Shown here: positions 7,553 to 16,241 of the stretch, in pieces
Numbering within the stretch: position 1 is the first letter of the stretch
How the letters are laid out: each line of letters opens with the position of its first letter
NCBI RefSeq assembly: GCF_018860425.1
Contig: NZ_JAHKPI010000015.1
Coordinates: 372,001-436,000 of the forward strand
Origin: Marinobacter sp. F3R08
Lineage (GTDB): Bacteria; Pseudomonadota; Gammaproteobacteria; Pseudomonadales; Oleiphilaceae
DNA length: 64,000 nt
Direction: 5' to 3'
Position numbers and translations under genes: made by a program
The notes under the pieces: generated by a model
The model's database searches: none
What the model was told of the DNA's origin: nothing
The model's input: only the letters and a program-made list of their open reading frames with translations

Positions 7553-9249
7553 GCAACTTGCTCCTTGGCGGCTTTGGTCGTGCGTGCTGTTTCGTCGATC
7601 ATTTCCCGATTGCTGGCGCCGGGTTTTACGATGGGCCAGACGTTTTCTTCACGGCTGATGGCTACATGCAGCAACATCGGGCCGTTGAAGGCCAGGATGG
7701 TTTCGATGCCGCGGCGGATCTGGTCAGTGCGTTCAATATGCAGGGCTGGAATGTCGAAGGCTCTTGCCATGGCCACAAAGTCGGGATTGTCGTCCAGGTT
7801 TATCTGGCTTTCCCGGTTGTTGTAGAACAGTTCTTGCTGCTGGCGAACCATGCCCAGACACTGGTTATCCATGACGATGAGTTTTACCGGCAGGTTGTAG
7901 CGGCGAATGGTCGCCAGTTCCTGTGCGTTCATCATGAACGAGCCATCGCCGGTGACGTTGATGACTGTGCTGTTGCGATCGGCAAACTGGGCACCGATGG
8001 CCGCCGGGAGCCCGAAGCCCATAGTGCCCAGTCCGCCGCTGGTGAGGTGGTGTCGTGGGTGGTCGAAGACGTAGTGCTGGGCTACCCACATCTGGTGCTG
8101 GCCAACGTCGCAGGCAATCACGGTCTCATCGGGGGCAACGCGGGAGAGCTGACGGATGAACGCCGGGCCGGTGATCGGTGCCAGTGGTTCTTCATTGTCG
8201 GCTGCGTGGAAACCTCCGGTGGTGTGCCATGTACGGCATTGCTTCTGCCAGTCGCTGATAGCCAGAGGGGCATCCTGCAAGGCCGCGGTCAGTGATGTAA
8301 GAATGGCCTTCAGATCTCCGCGGATAGCCAGATCAGCCGAGCGCAGCTTGTTGATCTCGGCGGCATCGGCGTCGATATGGATCATTGTCGCGTTGGGAGC
8401 GAAGCCGTCCAGTTTGCCGGTGGCCCGGTCGTCGAGGCGAGCGCCAATGACCAGCAGCAGGTCGCACTCGTCTACCGCCTTGTTGGCCGCCCTTGAGCCG
8501 TGCATACCCAGCATGCCGAGGTTGAAGGGGTTGTGTTTGCCCGGATTGCCAATGCCCTTGAGAGTAACAACCGCAGGCATTGCACAGGTTTCGGCGAACG
8601 TCCGGAAGCTGTCCTCGGCATGGGCCAGGCTAATACCTCCACCGCTGTAGAGTAATGGCTTACGGGCGGCGCGCAGCATCGACAGCGCCTTTGTCAGGTC
8701 GGGCGCGGCCGTTTCACAAGGCGCAGATTGAGGGAAGGGCGCATCGACTACTTCAGTCAGCAACAGGTCTTTCGGGATATCAATCCACACCGGTCCCGGC
8801 CGGCCGCTCTCGGCCAGCTGGATGGCCTCTTCCATGATTGTCGGCAGACTGTCCGCGTCGTCGATCAGGTAACTGTGTTTGACGATGCCCAGGGTCATGC
8901 CCAGTACATCGGTTTCCTGGAAGGCGTCAGTGCCGATCAGGCTCGAAGGTACCTGGCCCGTGATGACCAGCATGGGGATAGAATCCCGATGGGCATTGGC
9001 AACGCCGGTAATCAGGTTGGTTGCGCCGGGGCCAGAGGTGGCAATGCATACGCCGAGCCTGCCGCTTGCCCTGGCGTACCCGTCGGCGGCCAGGGCGCAT
9101 CCCTGTTCGTGCCGGCACAGCACATGTTCCACACCCACGTCGTCTACCAGCGCATCGTAGAGCGGCATGATGCAACCGCCCGGGTAACCGAAGACGGTGC
9201 TGATGTTGTGGCGATGGAATGCGTCAAGAATGTGCTGTGCGCCGTTCAT
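7549..9249 (-). CDS. ilvG: Acetolactate synthase II large (catalytic) subunit
   Basis: Thiamine-diphosphate enzyme, 566 aa, that condenses two pyruvates, or pyruvate with 2-oxobutyrate, as the first shared step of branched-chain amino acid synthesis. Seen: the N-terminal pyrimidine-binding domain with catalytic Glu in CRHEQGCALAADGYARA (about residue 48), the FAD-linked middle domain, and the C-terminal ThDP/Mg site with GDGSFMMNAQELATIRRYN. It forms an operon with ilvM (4-bp overlap). A leader peptide and attenuator lie directly upstream, so expression should respond to charged Val, Leu and Ile tRNAs. No other ilv gene is in the window. Confidence 0.95.
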   Translation of the reverse strand: MNGAQHILDAFHRHNISTVFGYPGGCIMPLYDALVDDVGVEHVLCRHEQGCALAADGYARASGRLGVCIATSGPGATNLITGVANAHRDSIPMLVITGQVPSSLIGTDAFQETDVLGMTLGIVKHSYLIDDADSLPTIMEEAIQLAESGRPGPVWIDIPKDLLLTEVVDAPFPQSAPCETAAPDLTKALSMLRAARKPLLYSGGGISLAHAEDSFRTFAETCAMPAVVTLKGIGNPGKHNPFNLGMLGMHGSRAANKAVDECDLLLVIGARLDDRATGKLDGFAPNATMIHIDADAAEINKLRSADLAIRGDLKAILTSLTAALQDAPLAISDWQKQCRTWHTTGGFHAADNEEPLAPITGPAFIRQLSRVAPDETVIACDVGQHQMWVAQHYVFDHPRHHLTSGGLGTMGFGLPAAIGAQFADRNSTVINVTGDGSFMMNAQELATIRRYNLPVKLIVMDNQCLGMVRQQQELFYNNRESQINLDDNPDFVAMARAFDIPALHIERTDQIRRGIETILAFNGPMLLHVAISREENVWPIVKPGASNREMIDETARTTKAAKEQVA

Positions 9250-9276
9250 GGTCGTTTTTCCTTTTTCTTTTGCCGT

Positions 9277-9313
9277 AAAAAAAGAAACCCCCGGGACCTT
9301 TCGGTGCCGGGGG
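9277..9313 (-). terminator. ilvGM attenuator terminator
   Basis: On the minus strand, CCCCCGG-CACC pairs with GGT-CCCGGGGG around a GAAA tetraloop (9288-9313), ten pairs with one C-C mismatch. It is followed by TTTC and a run of seven T (9277-9287). It lies between the leader peptide and ilvG. The 5' arm can instead pair with the end of the leader reading frame, so this is a regulated terminator rather than a simple gene end. Confidence 0.85.
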
Positions 9314-9374
9314 CTTCTGGTGTCTTGTCAGGTTTGTCGCTATCTCACCCGCTTGTCCACGCAAAAGCCCCCGG
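9307..9374 (-). promoter_or_regulatory. ilvGM antiterminator pairing segments
   Basis: The 8-nt segment CCGGGGGC inside the leader peptide's Pro-Ser-Gly-Gly codons (9367-9374) is exactly complementary to GCCCCCGG (9307-9314), the 5' arm of the terminator. A ribosome stalled in the upstream Val/Leu/Ile codons would leave this segment free and favour the antiterminator. Completion of the leader would cover it and favour termination. This is the classical attenuation logic, inferred from complementarity. Confidence 0.7.
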
Positions 9375-9432
9375 ACGGTACCACGACCACCAGGATGAGC
9401 TTCACAAGGACAATCACTGCGTTGAGTTTCAT
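9340..9432 (-). CDS. ilvL: ilv operon leader peptide (attenuation)
   Basis: A 30-codon reading frame starting at ATG (9432) and ending at TAG (9340), upstream of ilvG. It starts MKLNAVIVLVKLILVVVVPS, so eight of its first eighteen residues are Val and four Leu, with two Ile. These are the end products of the pathway, as expected of a leader whose translation rate senses charged tRNA. The last third (GGFCVDKRVR) lies over the first arm of the antiterminator. It is too short to be a functional protein; its role is regulatory. Confidence 0.88.
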   Translation of the reverse strand: MKLNAVIVLVKLILVVVVPSGGFCVDKRVR

Positions 9433-9494
9433 AAAATCGACAGTCTGTTCTGAATTCGTAAAAACTTTATGTGTAGAATCTAACCCACGATTTT

Positions 9495-9526
9495 AACCGG
9501 ATGCAACCGTTATTTGCCGGTTTTTT
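9495..9526 (+). other. Terminator-like hairpin in the leader of the RND efflux operon
   Basis: AACCG (9495-9499) pairs with CGGTT (9518-9522), and GCAA (9503-9506) with TTGC (9514-9517), giving nine pairs with a 3-nt bulge. A run of T to 9526 follows. It reads on the plus strand, only 36 bp before the efflux adaptor start codon, so it would act in that operon's own leader or block read-through from upstream. A possible -10 box TAGAAT at 9474-9479 precedes it, but no good -35 is visible. Confidence 0.45.
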
Positions 9527-9561
9527 CTGTCAGCCCTTGATTCAGGAACAGCGAGCATTCA

Positions 9562-10644
9562 ATGACGAAAGCAAAATGGGGTTCTGTGGGACTGTCACTT
9601 CTGATTGTGATTGTTCTGGCGATATGGATGGCGACCGGCGAGGTGAAGGTGGCCAATGACGAGGCACCGGAGCGCCAGGAGAGCGGCGAAGACCAGCTGA
9701 CAAGTGTGCAGGTGGAAACCCTGACGGCAAGTTTGTACGAGCCTGGTCTTTTGTTGCAGGGCCAGCTGGAACCGTGGAATTCGGTGCTGTTGAGTGCTCA
9801 GGTTTCCGGGCGGGTAGAATCCCTTGCCGTGGATCTTGGAGAGCAGGTCAGCCAGGGCCAGAAGTTACTTGTTCTATCGGATGAGGGACGCAGCGCGGAA
9901 GTTTTGCGCTGGCAGTCCCGTGTAAGGAAGCTGGAAGCTGATCTCGCTGCGGCCCGCCAGCTGCGGGCCAACAATCTGGCTTCGGAATCCGAGGTGCTGA
10001 ATCTGGAAAGCGAGATTGCCGCAGCCAACGCTGAACTGGCCAGTGCCCGACAGGCAATCAGTCATCTGGCACCCGAAGCGCCCTTTAACGGTGTCATCAA
10101 CAGTAAATCGGTCGAGGCCGGAGACCTGGTTCAGGTCGGCTCACCCCTGTTTCAATTGGTAAGGGTGGATCGACTGAAAGCCACAGCGCAGGTTCCCCAG
10201 CAATCGGTGGGAGATGTGGCGCCTGGCCAGACCGTTCGTCTGGATCTGCTGGATGGTAGTCGTCTTTTCGGGGAGGTGACCTTTGTGGCCAGTGCAGCTT
10301 CCCCGGAAACCCGGAGTTTTGCCGTAGAGATTGCCGTGGAGAACCCGGATCGCAAACGGGTGGCTGGCGGTAGTGCCAGTCTGAGAGTGGCGTTGCCGGA
10401 GGTAAGGGCGATGTTCCTGTCTCCCGCTTACCTGTCCCTTGGCGATGATGGCCGCCCTGGCGTGAAGTATGTGAATAGTGAGAACCGGGTGGAGTTCGGT
10501 CATGTAACACTGTTGAGTGTCACTACTGACGGAGCCTGGGTTGCCGGTTTGCCGGATGAAATCCGCCTCATTACCCGCGGTGGTGGTTTTGTCAGTACCG
10601 GTGACCAGGTTGTACCGGTAGACACCGCCGAAGACGGGGGCTAG
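9562..10644 (+). CDS. RND efflux periplasmic adaptor (membrane fusion protein)
   Basis: A 360-aa adaptor that links an RND pump to an outer-membrane channel. It has one N-terminal membrane anchor (about residues 6-24, no lipobox), then the split biotinyl-lipoyl domain (VLLSAQVSGRVESLAVDLGEQVSQGQ and APFNGVINSKSVEAGDLVQVGS) flanking a short alpha-helical hairpin at about 115-165. A beta-barrel domain and a membrane-proximal part follow. The short hairpin is typical of adaptors in small two-gene systems. The pump gene starts five bases after its stop. No outer-membrane factor is encoded alongside, so a shared TolC-like channel is likely. Confidence 0.9.
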   Translation: MTKAKWGSVGLSLLIVIVLAIWMATGEVKVANDEAPERQESGEDQLTSVQVETLTASLYEPGLLLQGQLEPWNSVLLSAQVSGRVESLAVDLGEQVSQGQKLLVLSDEGRSAEVLRWQSRVRKLEADLAAARQLRANNLASESEVLNLESEIAAANAELASARQAISHLAPEAPFNGVINSKSVEAGDLVQVGSPLFQLVRVDRLKATAQVPQQSVGDVAPGQTVRLDLLDGSRLFGEVTFVASAASPETRSFAVEIAVENPDRKRVAGGSASLRVALPEVRAMFLSPAYLSLGDDGRPGVKYVNSENRVEFGHVTLLSVTTDGAWVAGLPDEIRLITRGGGFVSTGDQVVPVDTAEDGG

Positions 10645-10649
10645 CCCGC

Positions 10650-13600
10650 ATGCGTGCACTGATCTTTGCCGCCATTGATCGCAGCCGTACAACCTTGCTG
10701 ACCCTGCTTTTCCTGATTCTGGGGGGGGTCGCTGCATTTCAGACTATTCCGAAGGAAGCGAACCCCGACATTACCATTCCGATGATCTATGTCTCCATGA
10801 CCCTGGATGGTATCAGCCCGGAGGACGCCGAGCGCCTGTTGGTAAGGCCCATGGAACAGGAGCTGCGATCGCTCGAGGGTGTCAAGGAAATGCGGGGCAC
10901 GGCCTCCGAAGGGCATGCCTCAGTCATGCTGGAATTTGATGCAGGATTTGATTCGGACAAGGCTCTGCAGGATGTTCGGGAGAAGGTGGATACCGCCCGT
11001 ACCAAGTTGCCCCAGGAAGCGGATGAGCCAAGGGTAAACGAGATCAATGTCTCTCTGTTCCCTGTTCTTTCCGTTGGTCTGTCCGGCCCCTTGTCGGAGC
11101 GGGAACTGATTACCATTGCCCGGCGGTTTCAGGATGCCATCGAGTCTATCCCGGAGGTTCTGGAGGTGGACATTGGTGGCGATCGGGAGGACCTTCTGGA
11201 AATTGTGGTCGATCCCCAGGTTCTGGAGAGCTACGGCATCGATTTTGATCAGTTGGCTTCCCTGGTAACCCGCAATAACCAGTTGGTGGCTGCAGGTTCC
11301 CTGGATACGGGCAACGGCCGCATGGCACTGAAGGTGCCCGGGGTGATCGAGACCATTGAGGATGTGATGTCCATGCCGATCAAGGTCGATGGCGACACAG
11401 TGGTCACGTTCGGTGATGTGGCCATGCTGCAACGCACGTTCAAGGATCCTGATGGCTTTGCCCGCATCAACGGTGAACCCGCCCTGGTACTGGAAGTGTC
11501 CAAACGTTCGGGTGCGAATATTATCGAAACCATCGCCCGGGTTCGGGAGCTGATCGAGCAGGCGAGACCACAGTTGCCGGACTCCCTGGAAATCCGCTAC
11601 ATCATGGATCAGTCCGGGGAAGTGCGGGACATCCTCAGCGACCTTTTGAACAATGTGCTCACGGCCATCGTGCTGGTTCTGATCGTGGTGATTGCCGCCA
11701 TGGGGCCACGCTCCGCGGTGATGGTCGGGCTGACGATCCCCGGTGCCTTCCTTGCCGGCATTCTGGTGATCTGGAGCATGGGCCTTACCCTCAATATTGT
11801 CGTGCTTTTCAGCCTGATTCTGGTGGCGGGTATGCTGGTTGATGGCGCCATTGTGGTGTCGGAGCTGGCAGACCGGAACCTGTCCGAGGGGCTGACGGTA
11901 AAGCATGCCTGGGCCGAGGCGGCCAGCCGCATGGCCTGGCCTATTATAGCCTCGACAGCGACCACCCTGGCGGTGTTCATGCCTTTATTGTTCTGGCCCG
12001 GCGTGGTTGGAGAGTTCATGAAGTTCCTGCCGCTGACGGTAATCATCTGCCTGATTGCTTCCCTGGCCATGGCGCTGATTTTCCTGCCGGTACTGGGGAG
12101 TGTGAGTGGCGGCCAGAGAGCGCGGCAGGGGCCATCGGCGGGTCGTCTGATGCATGGCTACCGGCAGCTACTGGCACTGTTGTTAAGGTCACCCGGACTG
12201 ACGTTGATCGGCGTGCTCTGCGTAATCGCAGTGATCTATGCCGCCTACGCCCGCTTCAATCACGGGGTGGAGTTCTTCCCCAGTGTGGAGCCCGATTCTG
12301 CCCAGGTGCAGATCAGGGCCAGAGGTGACCTTTCGGTATGGGAAAGGGACGCGATTGTGCGTGAGGTGGAGCAGCGTCTGCAGGACATGCCTGAAGTGAA
12401 GGCCCTGTATGCCCGTTCGATGGTCAGTGCCGGTTCCCAGCTGGCACCCGACGTGATTGGTGTTCTTCAGTTTCAGTTTACCGACTGGTTCGATCGGCGT
12501 CCGGCCAGTGCGATTCTGGGGGAATTCCGTGACATGACCGCCAACATTCCGGGCATCGAGCTTGAATTCCGCAAGCAGGAAGGTGGCCCCGCCGAAGGCA
12601 AGCCGATAGAACTGCAGGTGAGTAGCCGGGAGGCGGACAGTCTCAACGGCTATGTGGACGAAATCAAAGATCGCATGCGTGAGTTGGGTGGCTTCGTGGA
12701 CATTGAAGATGACCGGAGCCTGCCGGGTATTGAGTGGCGGCTGCAGGTTGACCGGGAGGCTGCGGCCCGTTTTGGTACCGATGTTTTGGGTGTCGGAAGT
12801 GCCGTGCGCCTGGTTACCAATGGTTTGAAACTGGCTACCTACCGCCCGGAAGACGTGCGGGACGAGGTCGATATTGTGGTGCGTGTGCCCAATAACTGGC
12901 GGGAACTGGATCATCTGCAACGCCAGACCATTCATACGTCCCGGGGTCAGGTTCCGCTTTCGGAATTCGTCGACCTTCGCCCCGGTGACAAGACCAACAG
13001 TATCGTTCGGGTGGATGGCCAGCGTACAGTGACCATCAAATCCGAGCTGGCCCAGGGGCGCCGTGTGGATGAGCTGCTCAAATCGCTGCAAGCCGAGATG
13101 CCAGAGCCACCCGAGGGCATTTCGGTGACGTTTGCCGGCGAGAACGAGGATCAGCAGCAGGCGTCGAACTTCCTTGCCACAGCCTTTCTTGTGGCTATCG
13201 GTCTGATGCTGCTGATACTGGTGACCCAGTTCAACTCCCTGTACCAGACCTTCCTTATCCTCTCTGCGATCGTGCTGTCGACGGCCGGAGTACTTCTGGG
13301 GCTGTTGGTGAATAATCAGTCGTTTGGCATTGTGATGGTGGGCATGGGGACCATTGCTCTGGCGGGCATTGTGGTGAATAACAACATCATTCTTATTGAT
13401 ACCTACAACCAGATGCGTCGGGAGGGCCTCTCGTCCTACGAGGCCGCTCTGGAAACCGGCTGCCTGCGTCTGCGCCCCGTGCTGTTAACGGCAATAACAA
13501 CTGTTCTGGGGCTGATGCCCATGGTGCTTGGTGTCAACGTGGATCTGCTGACCCCCTCTTTGGGCTTTGGAGCGCCATCCACACAATGGTGGACCCAGTT

Positions 13601-13733
13601 ATCCAGCGCTATTGCCGGAGGGCTGGCGTTCGCTACCGTGCTGACGCTATTGCTGACGCCTGCAATGCTGGTACTGGGTGACCGGGCCGATCAGGCCTTC
13701 GGCAGGCTGATCGACCGGTTGCGGACTTCCTAG
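10650..13733 (+). CDS. RND family efflux permease (AcrB-like)
   Basis: Proton-driven inner-membrane pump of 1027 aa with the standard layout: TM1 (about 14-31), first periplasmic loop, TM2-6, TM7, second periplasmic loop and TM8-12. In TM4 the motif is [14 protein letters not shown] (Asp398-Gly399), where AcrB has two aspartates. In TM10 the sequence [12 protein letters not shown] (about 910-912) has Asn where AcrB has the essential Lys940. The proton relay therefore differs from the drug-efflux archetype, although the first Asp is kept. The substrate is unknown. It is cotranscribed with the adaptor, and its stop codon overlaps that of the convergent chemotaxis receptor gene in CTAG. Confidence 0.92.
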   Translation: MRALIFAAIDRSRTTLLTLLFLILGGVAAFQTIPKEANPDITIPMIYVSMTLDGISPEDAERLLVRPMEQELRSLEGVKEMRGTASEGHASVMLEFDAGFDSDKALQDVREKVDTARTKLPQEADEPRVNEINVSLFPVLSVGLSGPLSERELITIARRFQDAIESIPEVLEVDIGGDREDLLEIVVDPQVLESYGIDFDQLASLVTRNNQLVAAGSLDTGNGRMALKVPGVIETIEDVMSMPIKVDGDTVVTFGDVAMLQRTFKDPDGFARINGEPALVLEVSKRSGANIIETIARVRELIEQARPQLPDSLEIRYIMDQSGEVRDILSDLLNNVLTAIVLVLIVVIAAMGPRSAVMVGLTIPGAFLAGILVIWSMGLTLNIVVLFSLILVAGMLVDGAIVVSELADRNLSEGLTVKHAWAEAASRMAWPIIASTATTLAVFMPLLFWPGVVGEFMKFLPLTVIICLIASLAMALIFLPVLGSVSGGQRARQGPSAGRLMHGYRQLLALLLRSPGLTLIGVLCVIAVIYAAYARFNHGVEFFPSVEPDSAQVQIRARGDLSVWERDAIVREVEQRLQDMPEVKALYARSMVSAGSQLAPDVIGVLQFQFTDWFDRRPASAILGEFRDMTANIPGIELEFRKQEGGPAEGKPIELQVSSREADSLNGYVDEIKDRMRELGGFVDIEDDRSLPGIEWRLQVDREAAARFGTDVLGVGSAVRLVTNGLKLATYRPEDVRDEVDIVVRVPNNWRELDHLQRQTIHTSRGQVPLSEFVDLRPGDKTNSIVRVDGQRTVTIKSELAQGRRVDELLKSLQAEMPEPPEGISVTFAGENEDQQQASNFLATAFLVAIGLMLLILVTQFNSLYQTFLILSAIVLSTAGVLLGLLVNNQSFGIVMVGMGTIALAGIVVNNNIILIDTYNQMRREGLSSYEAALETGCLRLRPVLLTAITTVLGLMPMVLGVNVDLLTPSLGFGAPSTQWWTQLSSAIAGGLAFATVLTLLLTPAMLVLGDRADQAFGRLIDRLRTS

Positions 13734-15355
13734 TATTTGATCCGATTCGCGAGTTCCTGAGCCCGGATTGCCATGGATTCGAGTTCGGGAACCGTGCGAA
13801 GGTTGTTTTCGGCGGCCCGGTGCATGGTCTCTGAGATTTCGGCCACGTCCGTTACGTTACGATTGATATCCTCACAAACACTGGTCTGCTCTTCAGCAGC
13901 GGTGGCTACCTGGGTGGCTGCATCATTGATGCTGCTCATGCGTCGGTTGATCTCTACCAGGGTATAGCGCACTGCCTCAACCGCCTCGCTACTTTCCTGA
14001 GCGACAACGCCTGAGGCCTGCATAAACTCGGTCGCATCCTTTGACGCGCCGCTGATAGCGCCGATAATCTGGTCAATTTCCACAGTCGCTTCCTGAGTTT
14101 TGGCCGCCAGATTTCGGACCTCATCGGCGACAACGGCAAAGCCACGACCGGCCTCACCTGCACGAGCCGCCTCAATGGCTGCGTTCAGCGCCAGCAGGTT
14201 GGTCTGGTCAGCAATCTCCCTGATAACCTGCATAACATCACCTACTTTCTTGCCATCACTAGCGAGTTGGTCGACGGTTTCGGTGGAGTGTCGGATCTGA
14301 TCAGTTAGCCGGTGCATGCTGTCTACGGCCTTATTGATCTGTGTGTCGGCAGTGGAAGTTTCCCCCGACGTCTGGGTAACTTCAGTGGCGACCGAGGCTG
14401 CGTGACTTGCCACATCCTCTGCGGTTGCCGACATCTCGTTCATGGCGGTAGCAATTTGTTCGATTCGGTGGTGGGCCATTTCGGACTGGCTGACAACACG
14501 ATCTGCGTTCTGACGGATCAGCTCCCCCGTATCGTTTAACTGTCCGGCATTTGCACTCAGCTGGGCTCCGGTATCGCTGAGGAACCGGTGCAGACTTCGA
14601 GCCGCGTCAGCCAGTTGTCCTAGCTCGTCGGAGCGCTGCATGGTGACGGGATCCGAAAGGTCTCCGTCGCCCAGCCGGGAAACCTGTAAGGTGAGTTTCT
14701 GAGAGGGTCTGATCACACTCGACAATAGTATCGTGATCAGTGCGATTGTCCCCAGAACAATGGCGGCGATCAGAAGCCCGGCCACCAGCCAGCTGCGCTC
14801 GGTTACAACCATATTCAGGGTTTCGGCGCTCAGAATACTGTCTTCCCGAACTGTGGTCGCGGCATTTTCAATCAGTCTGGCGGGTTCACGGTCGATCCCC
14901 TGAACTGCGGCATCACCTGTGCCGGGATCAAAACCGGAGCGGGTGAATGCCTCGAAGCCCTGGCGATAGGCCCTTCCCATCGTCCGGTGTGCCTGCTTGA
15001 AATCAGACAGCAAGGCTTTTGCTTCTGGCTCCTTTATGCGCGGAATCAGCTTTTCAAGCTGGCTCTGGATGGACGCTTCACGCTCTTGAAAGCGGCCCCA
15101 GTATTTGTCCAGCATTTCTGGATTTGATCCCCTGATAAGAACGTTCTTCCACTCCTGAACCTGAGTTTGGAATCCAGAGAGTACATCTTGTGCTTCCAGA
15201 GCATTAACCATTCTGGTATTGACGAGATCGTTGAAGTCATTTTTGACTTTTAGTGAGAAATTCATGTACACAACCGCCACCGCTGCAACAATCAAGTTTG
15301 CAGTGAGAACTACCAGGAGAACCCGGTTGAGAATGCTTTTGGAATACCAACTCAT
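13730..15355 (-). CDS. Methyl-accepting chemotaxis protein
   Basis: Transmembrane chemoreceptor of 541 aa. It has a first membrane helix at about 8-32, a periplasmic four-helix-bundle-like sensor domain (33-190), a second helix at about 193-215, a HAMP domain to about 265 and the cytoplasmic signalling coiled coil. The hairpin tip contains [20 protein letters not shown], the site that docks CheA and CheW. There is no C-terminal pentapeptide for CheR binding. No che genes are nearby, so it is a dispersed receptor feeding a pathway elsewhere. The ligand is unknown. The ribosome site GGAAAG supports the start at 15355. Confidence 0.94.
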   Translation of the reverse strand: MSWYSKSILNRVLLVVLTANLIVAAVAVVYMNFSLKVKNDFNDLVNTRMVNALEAQDVLSGFQTQVQEWKNVLIRGSNPEMLDKYWGRFQEREASIQSQLEKLIPRIKEPEAKALLSDFKQAHRTMGRAYRQGFEAFTRSGFDPGTGDAAVQGIDREPARLIENAATTVREDSILSAETLNMVVTERSWLVAGLLIAAIVLGTIALITILLSSVIRPSQKLTLQVSRLGDGDLSDPVTMQRSDELGQLADAARSLHRFLSDTGAQLSANAGQLNDTGELIRQNADRVVSQSEMAHHRIEQIATAMNEMSATAEDVASHAASVATEVTQTSGETSTADTQINKAVDSMHRLTDQIRHSTETVDQLASDGKKVGDVMQVIREIADQTNLLALNAAIEAARAGEAGRGFAVVADEVRNLAAKTQEATVEIDQIIGAISGASKDATEFMQASGVVAQESSEAVEAVRYTLVEINRRMSSINDAATQVATAAEEQTSVCEDINRNVTDVAEISETMHRAAENNLRTVPELESMAIRAQELANRIKY

Positions 15356-15494
15356 CGATACTTTCCGCTCAGGTTTTAGGTGCCAGACAACTTGCCGTGG
15401 CGTTTTTCAGTCGTTGCCAATTATTTTGGCTGCATCGGGATTGACCGCATTTGAATTCGTTTCAAACCGCTGATGAACTTTTTGTAATAGGTCT

Positions 15495-16241
15495 ATGATG
15501 GGCAACCCGCTGAGTGTTCTCTATCGGGACGATTACCTATTGGTGGTCCATAAACCGGCCGGGCTGCTGGTACACCGGAGCCCCATTGACAAGCACGAGA
15601 CCGAGTTTGCGCTGCAATACGCACGGGCATTGAATGGTGGCCAACATGTTTACCCGGTGCACCGGCTGGATCGGCCCACTTCGGGCATTCTGGTGTTTGC
15701 CCGGGACAGCGAGACCGCCCGTTCGCTGGGTTTGGCCATGATGGCCGGGGAGGTCACGAAAACCTACCTGGCGATGGTGCGAGGCTGGCCGCCGGAGTTC
15801 GGAGAGATTGATTATCCATTACGGGAAGAGCCCGAGGATCGGCGCCTGAAGGGTGTCGAGCAACCGGTGCGGGACGCATTCACCCGGTACCGGAGACTGG
15901 CGATTACCGAACTACCGGTCAAGATCGAGAAGTACCCAACCAGTCGCTATGCAATGGTTGAATTGTGCCCGAAAACCGGCCGCAAGCATCAGCTAAGGCG
16001 GCACATGAAGCACATCAGTCACCCGATTATTGGCGATGCCAATCACGGTCGGGGTCGGCACAATCGTTATTTTGCCGACCGGTTTGGCCATGGACGTTTG
16101 ATGCTGGCAGCCACCGGCATGGCTTTTCTTCACCCTGCTACGGGTGAGTCGCTAACGATCAGTGCTCCGCCAGAGCAGAGCTTTCTTGAGGTTCTATCCA
16201 TTTTTCCGGGGTTTGAATTGCCGGATCAGTCTGAAAAATAG
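15495..16241 (+). CDS. truC: tRNA pseudouridine(65) synthase TruC
   Basis: RluA-family pseudouridine synthase, 248 aa, that isomerises U65 in certain tRNAs. The catalytic Asp is in HRLDRPTSG (Asp59). The TruC-type C-terminal features CPKTGRKHQLRRHMKHISHP and DANHGRGRHNRYF separate it from RluC and RluD. There is no S4 domain, as expected. Two adjacent ATG codons (15495, 15498) are possible starts and neither has a strong ribosome site. The last 16 bases overlap the convergent GGDEF-EAL gene. Confidence 0.9.
   Translation: MMGNPLSVLYRDDYLLVVHKPAGLLVHRSPIDKHETEFALQYARALNGGQHVYPVHRLDRPTSGILVFARDSETARSLGLAMMAGEVTKTYLAMVRGWPPEFGEIDYPLREEPEDRRLKGVEQPVRDAFTRYRRLAITELPVKIEKYPTSRYAMVELCPKTGRKHQLRRHMKHISHPIIGDANHGRGRHNRYFADRFGHGRLMLAATGMAFLHPATGESLTISAPPEQSFLEVLSIFPGFELPDQSEK

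Noticed and set aside
10920-11906. Long minus-strand frame inside the RND pump gene
   Set aside because: Same shadow effect; codon pattern fits the pump frame, not this one.
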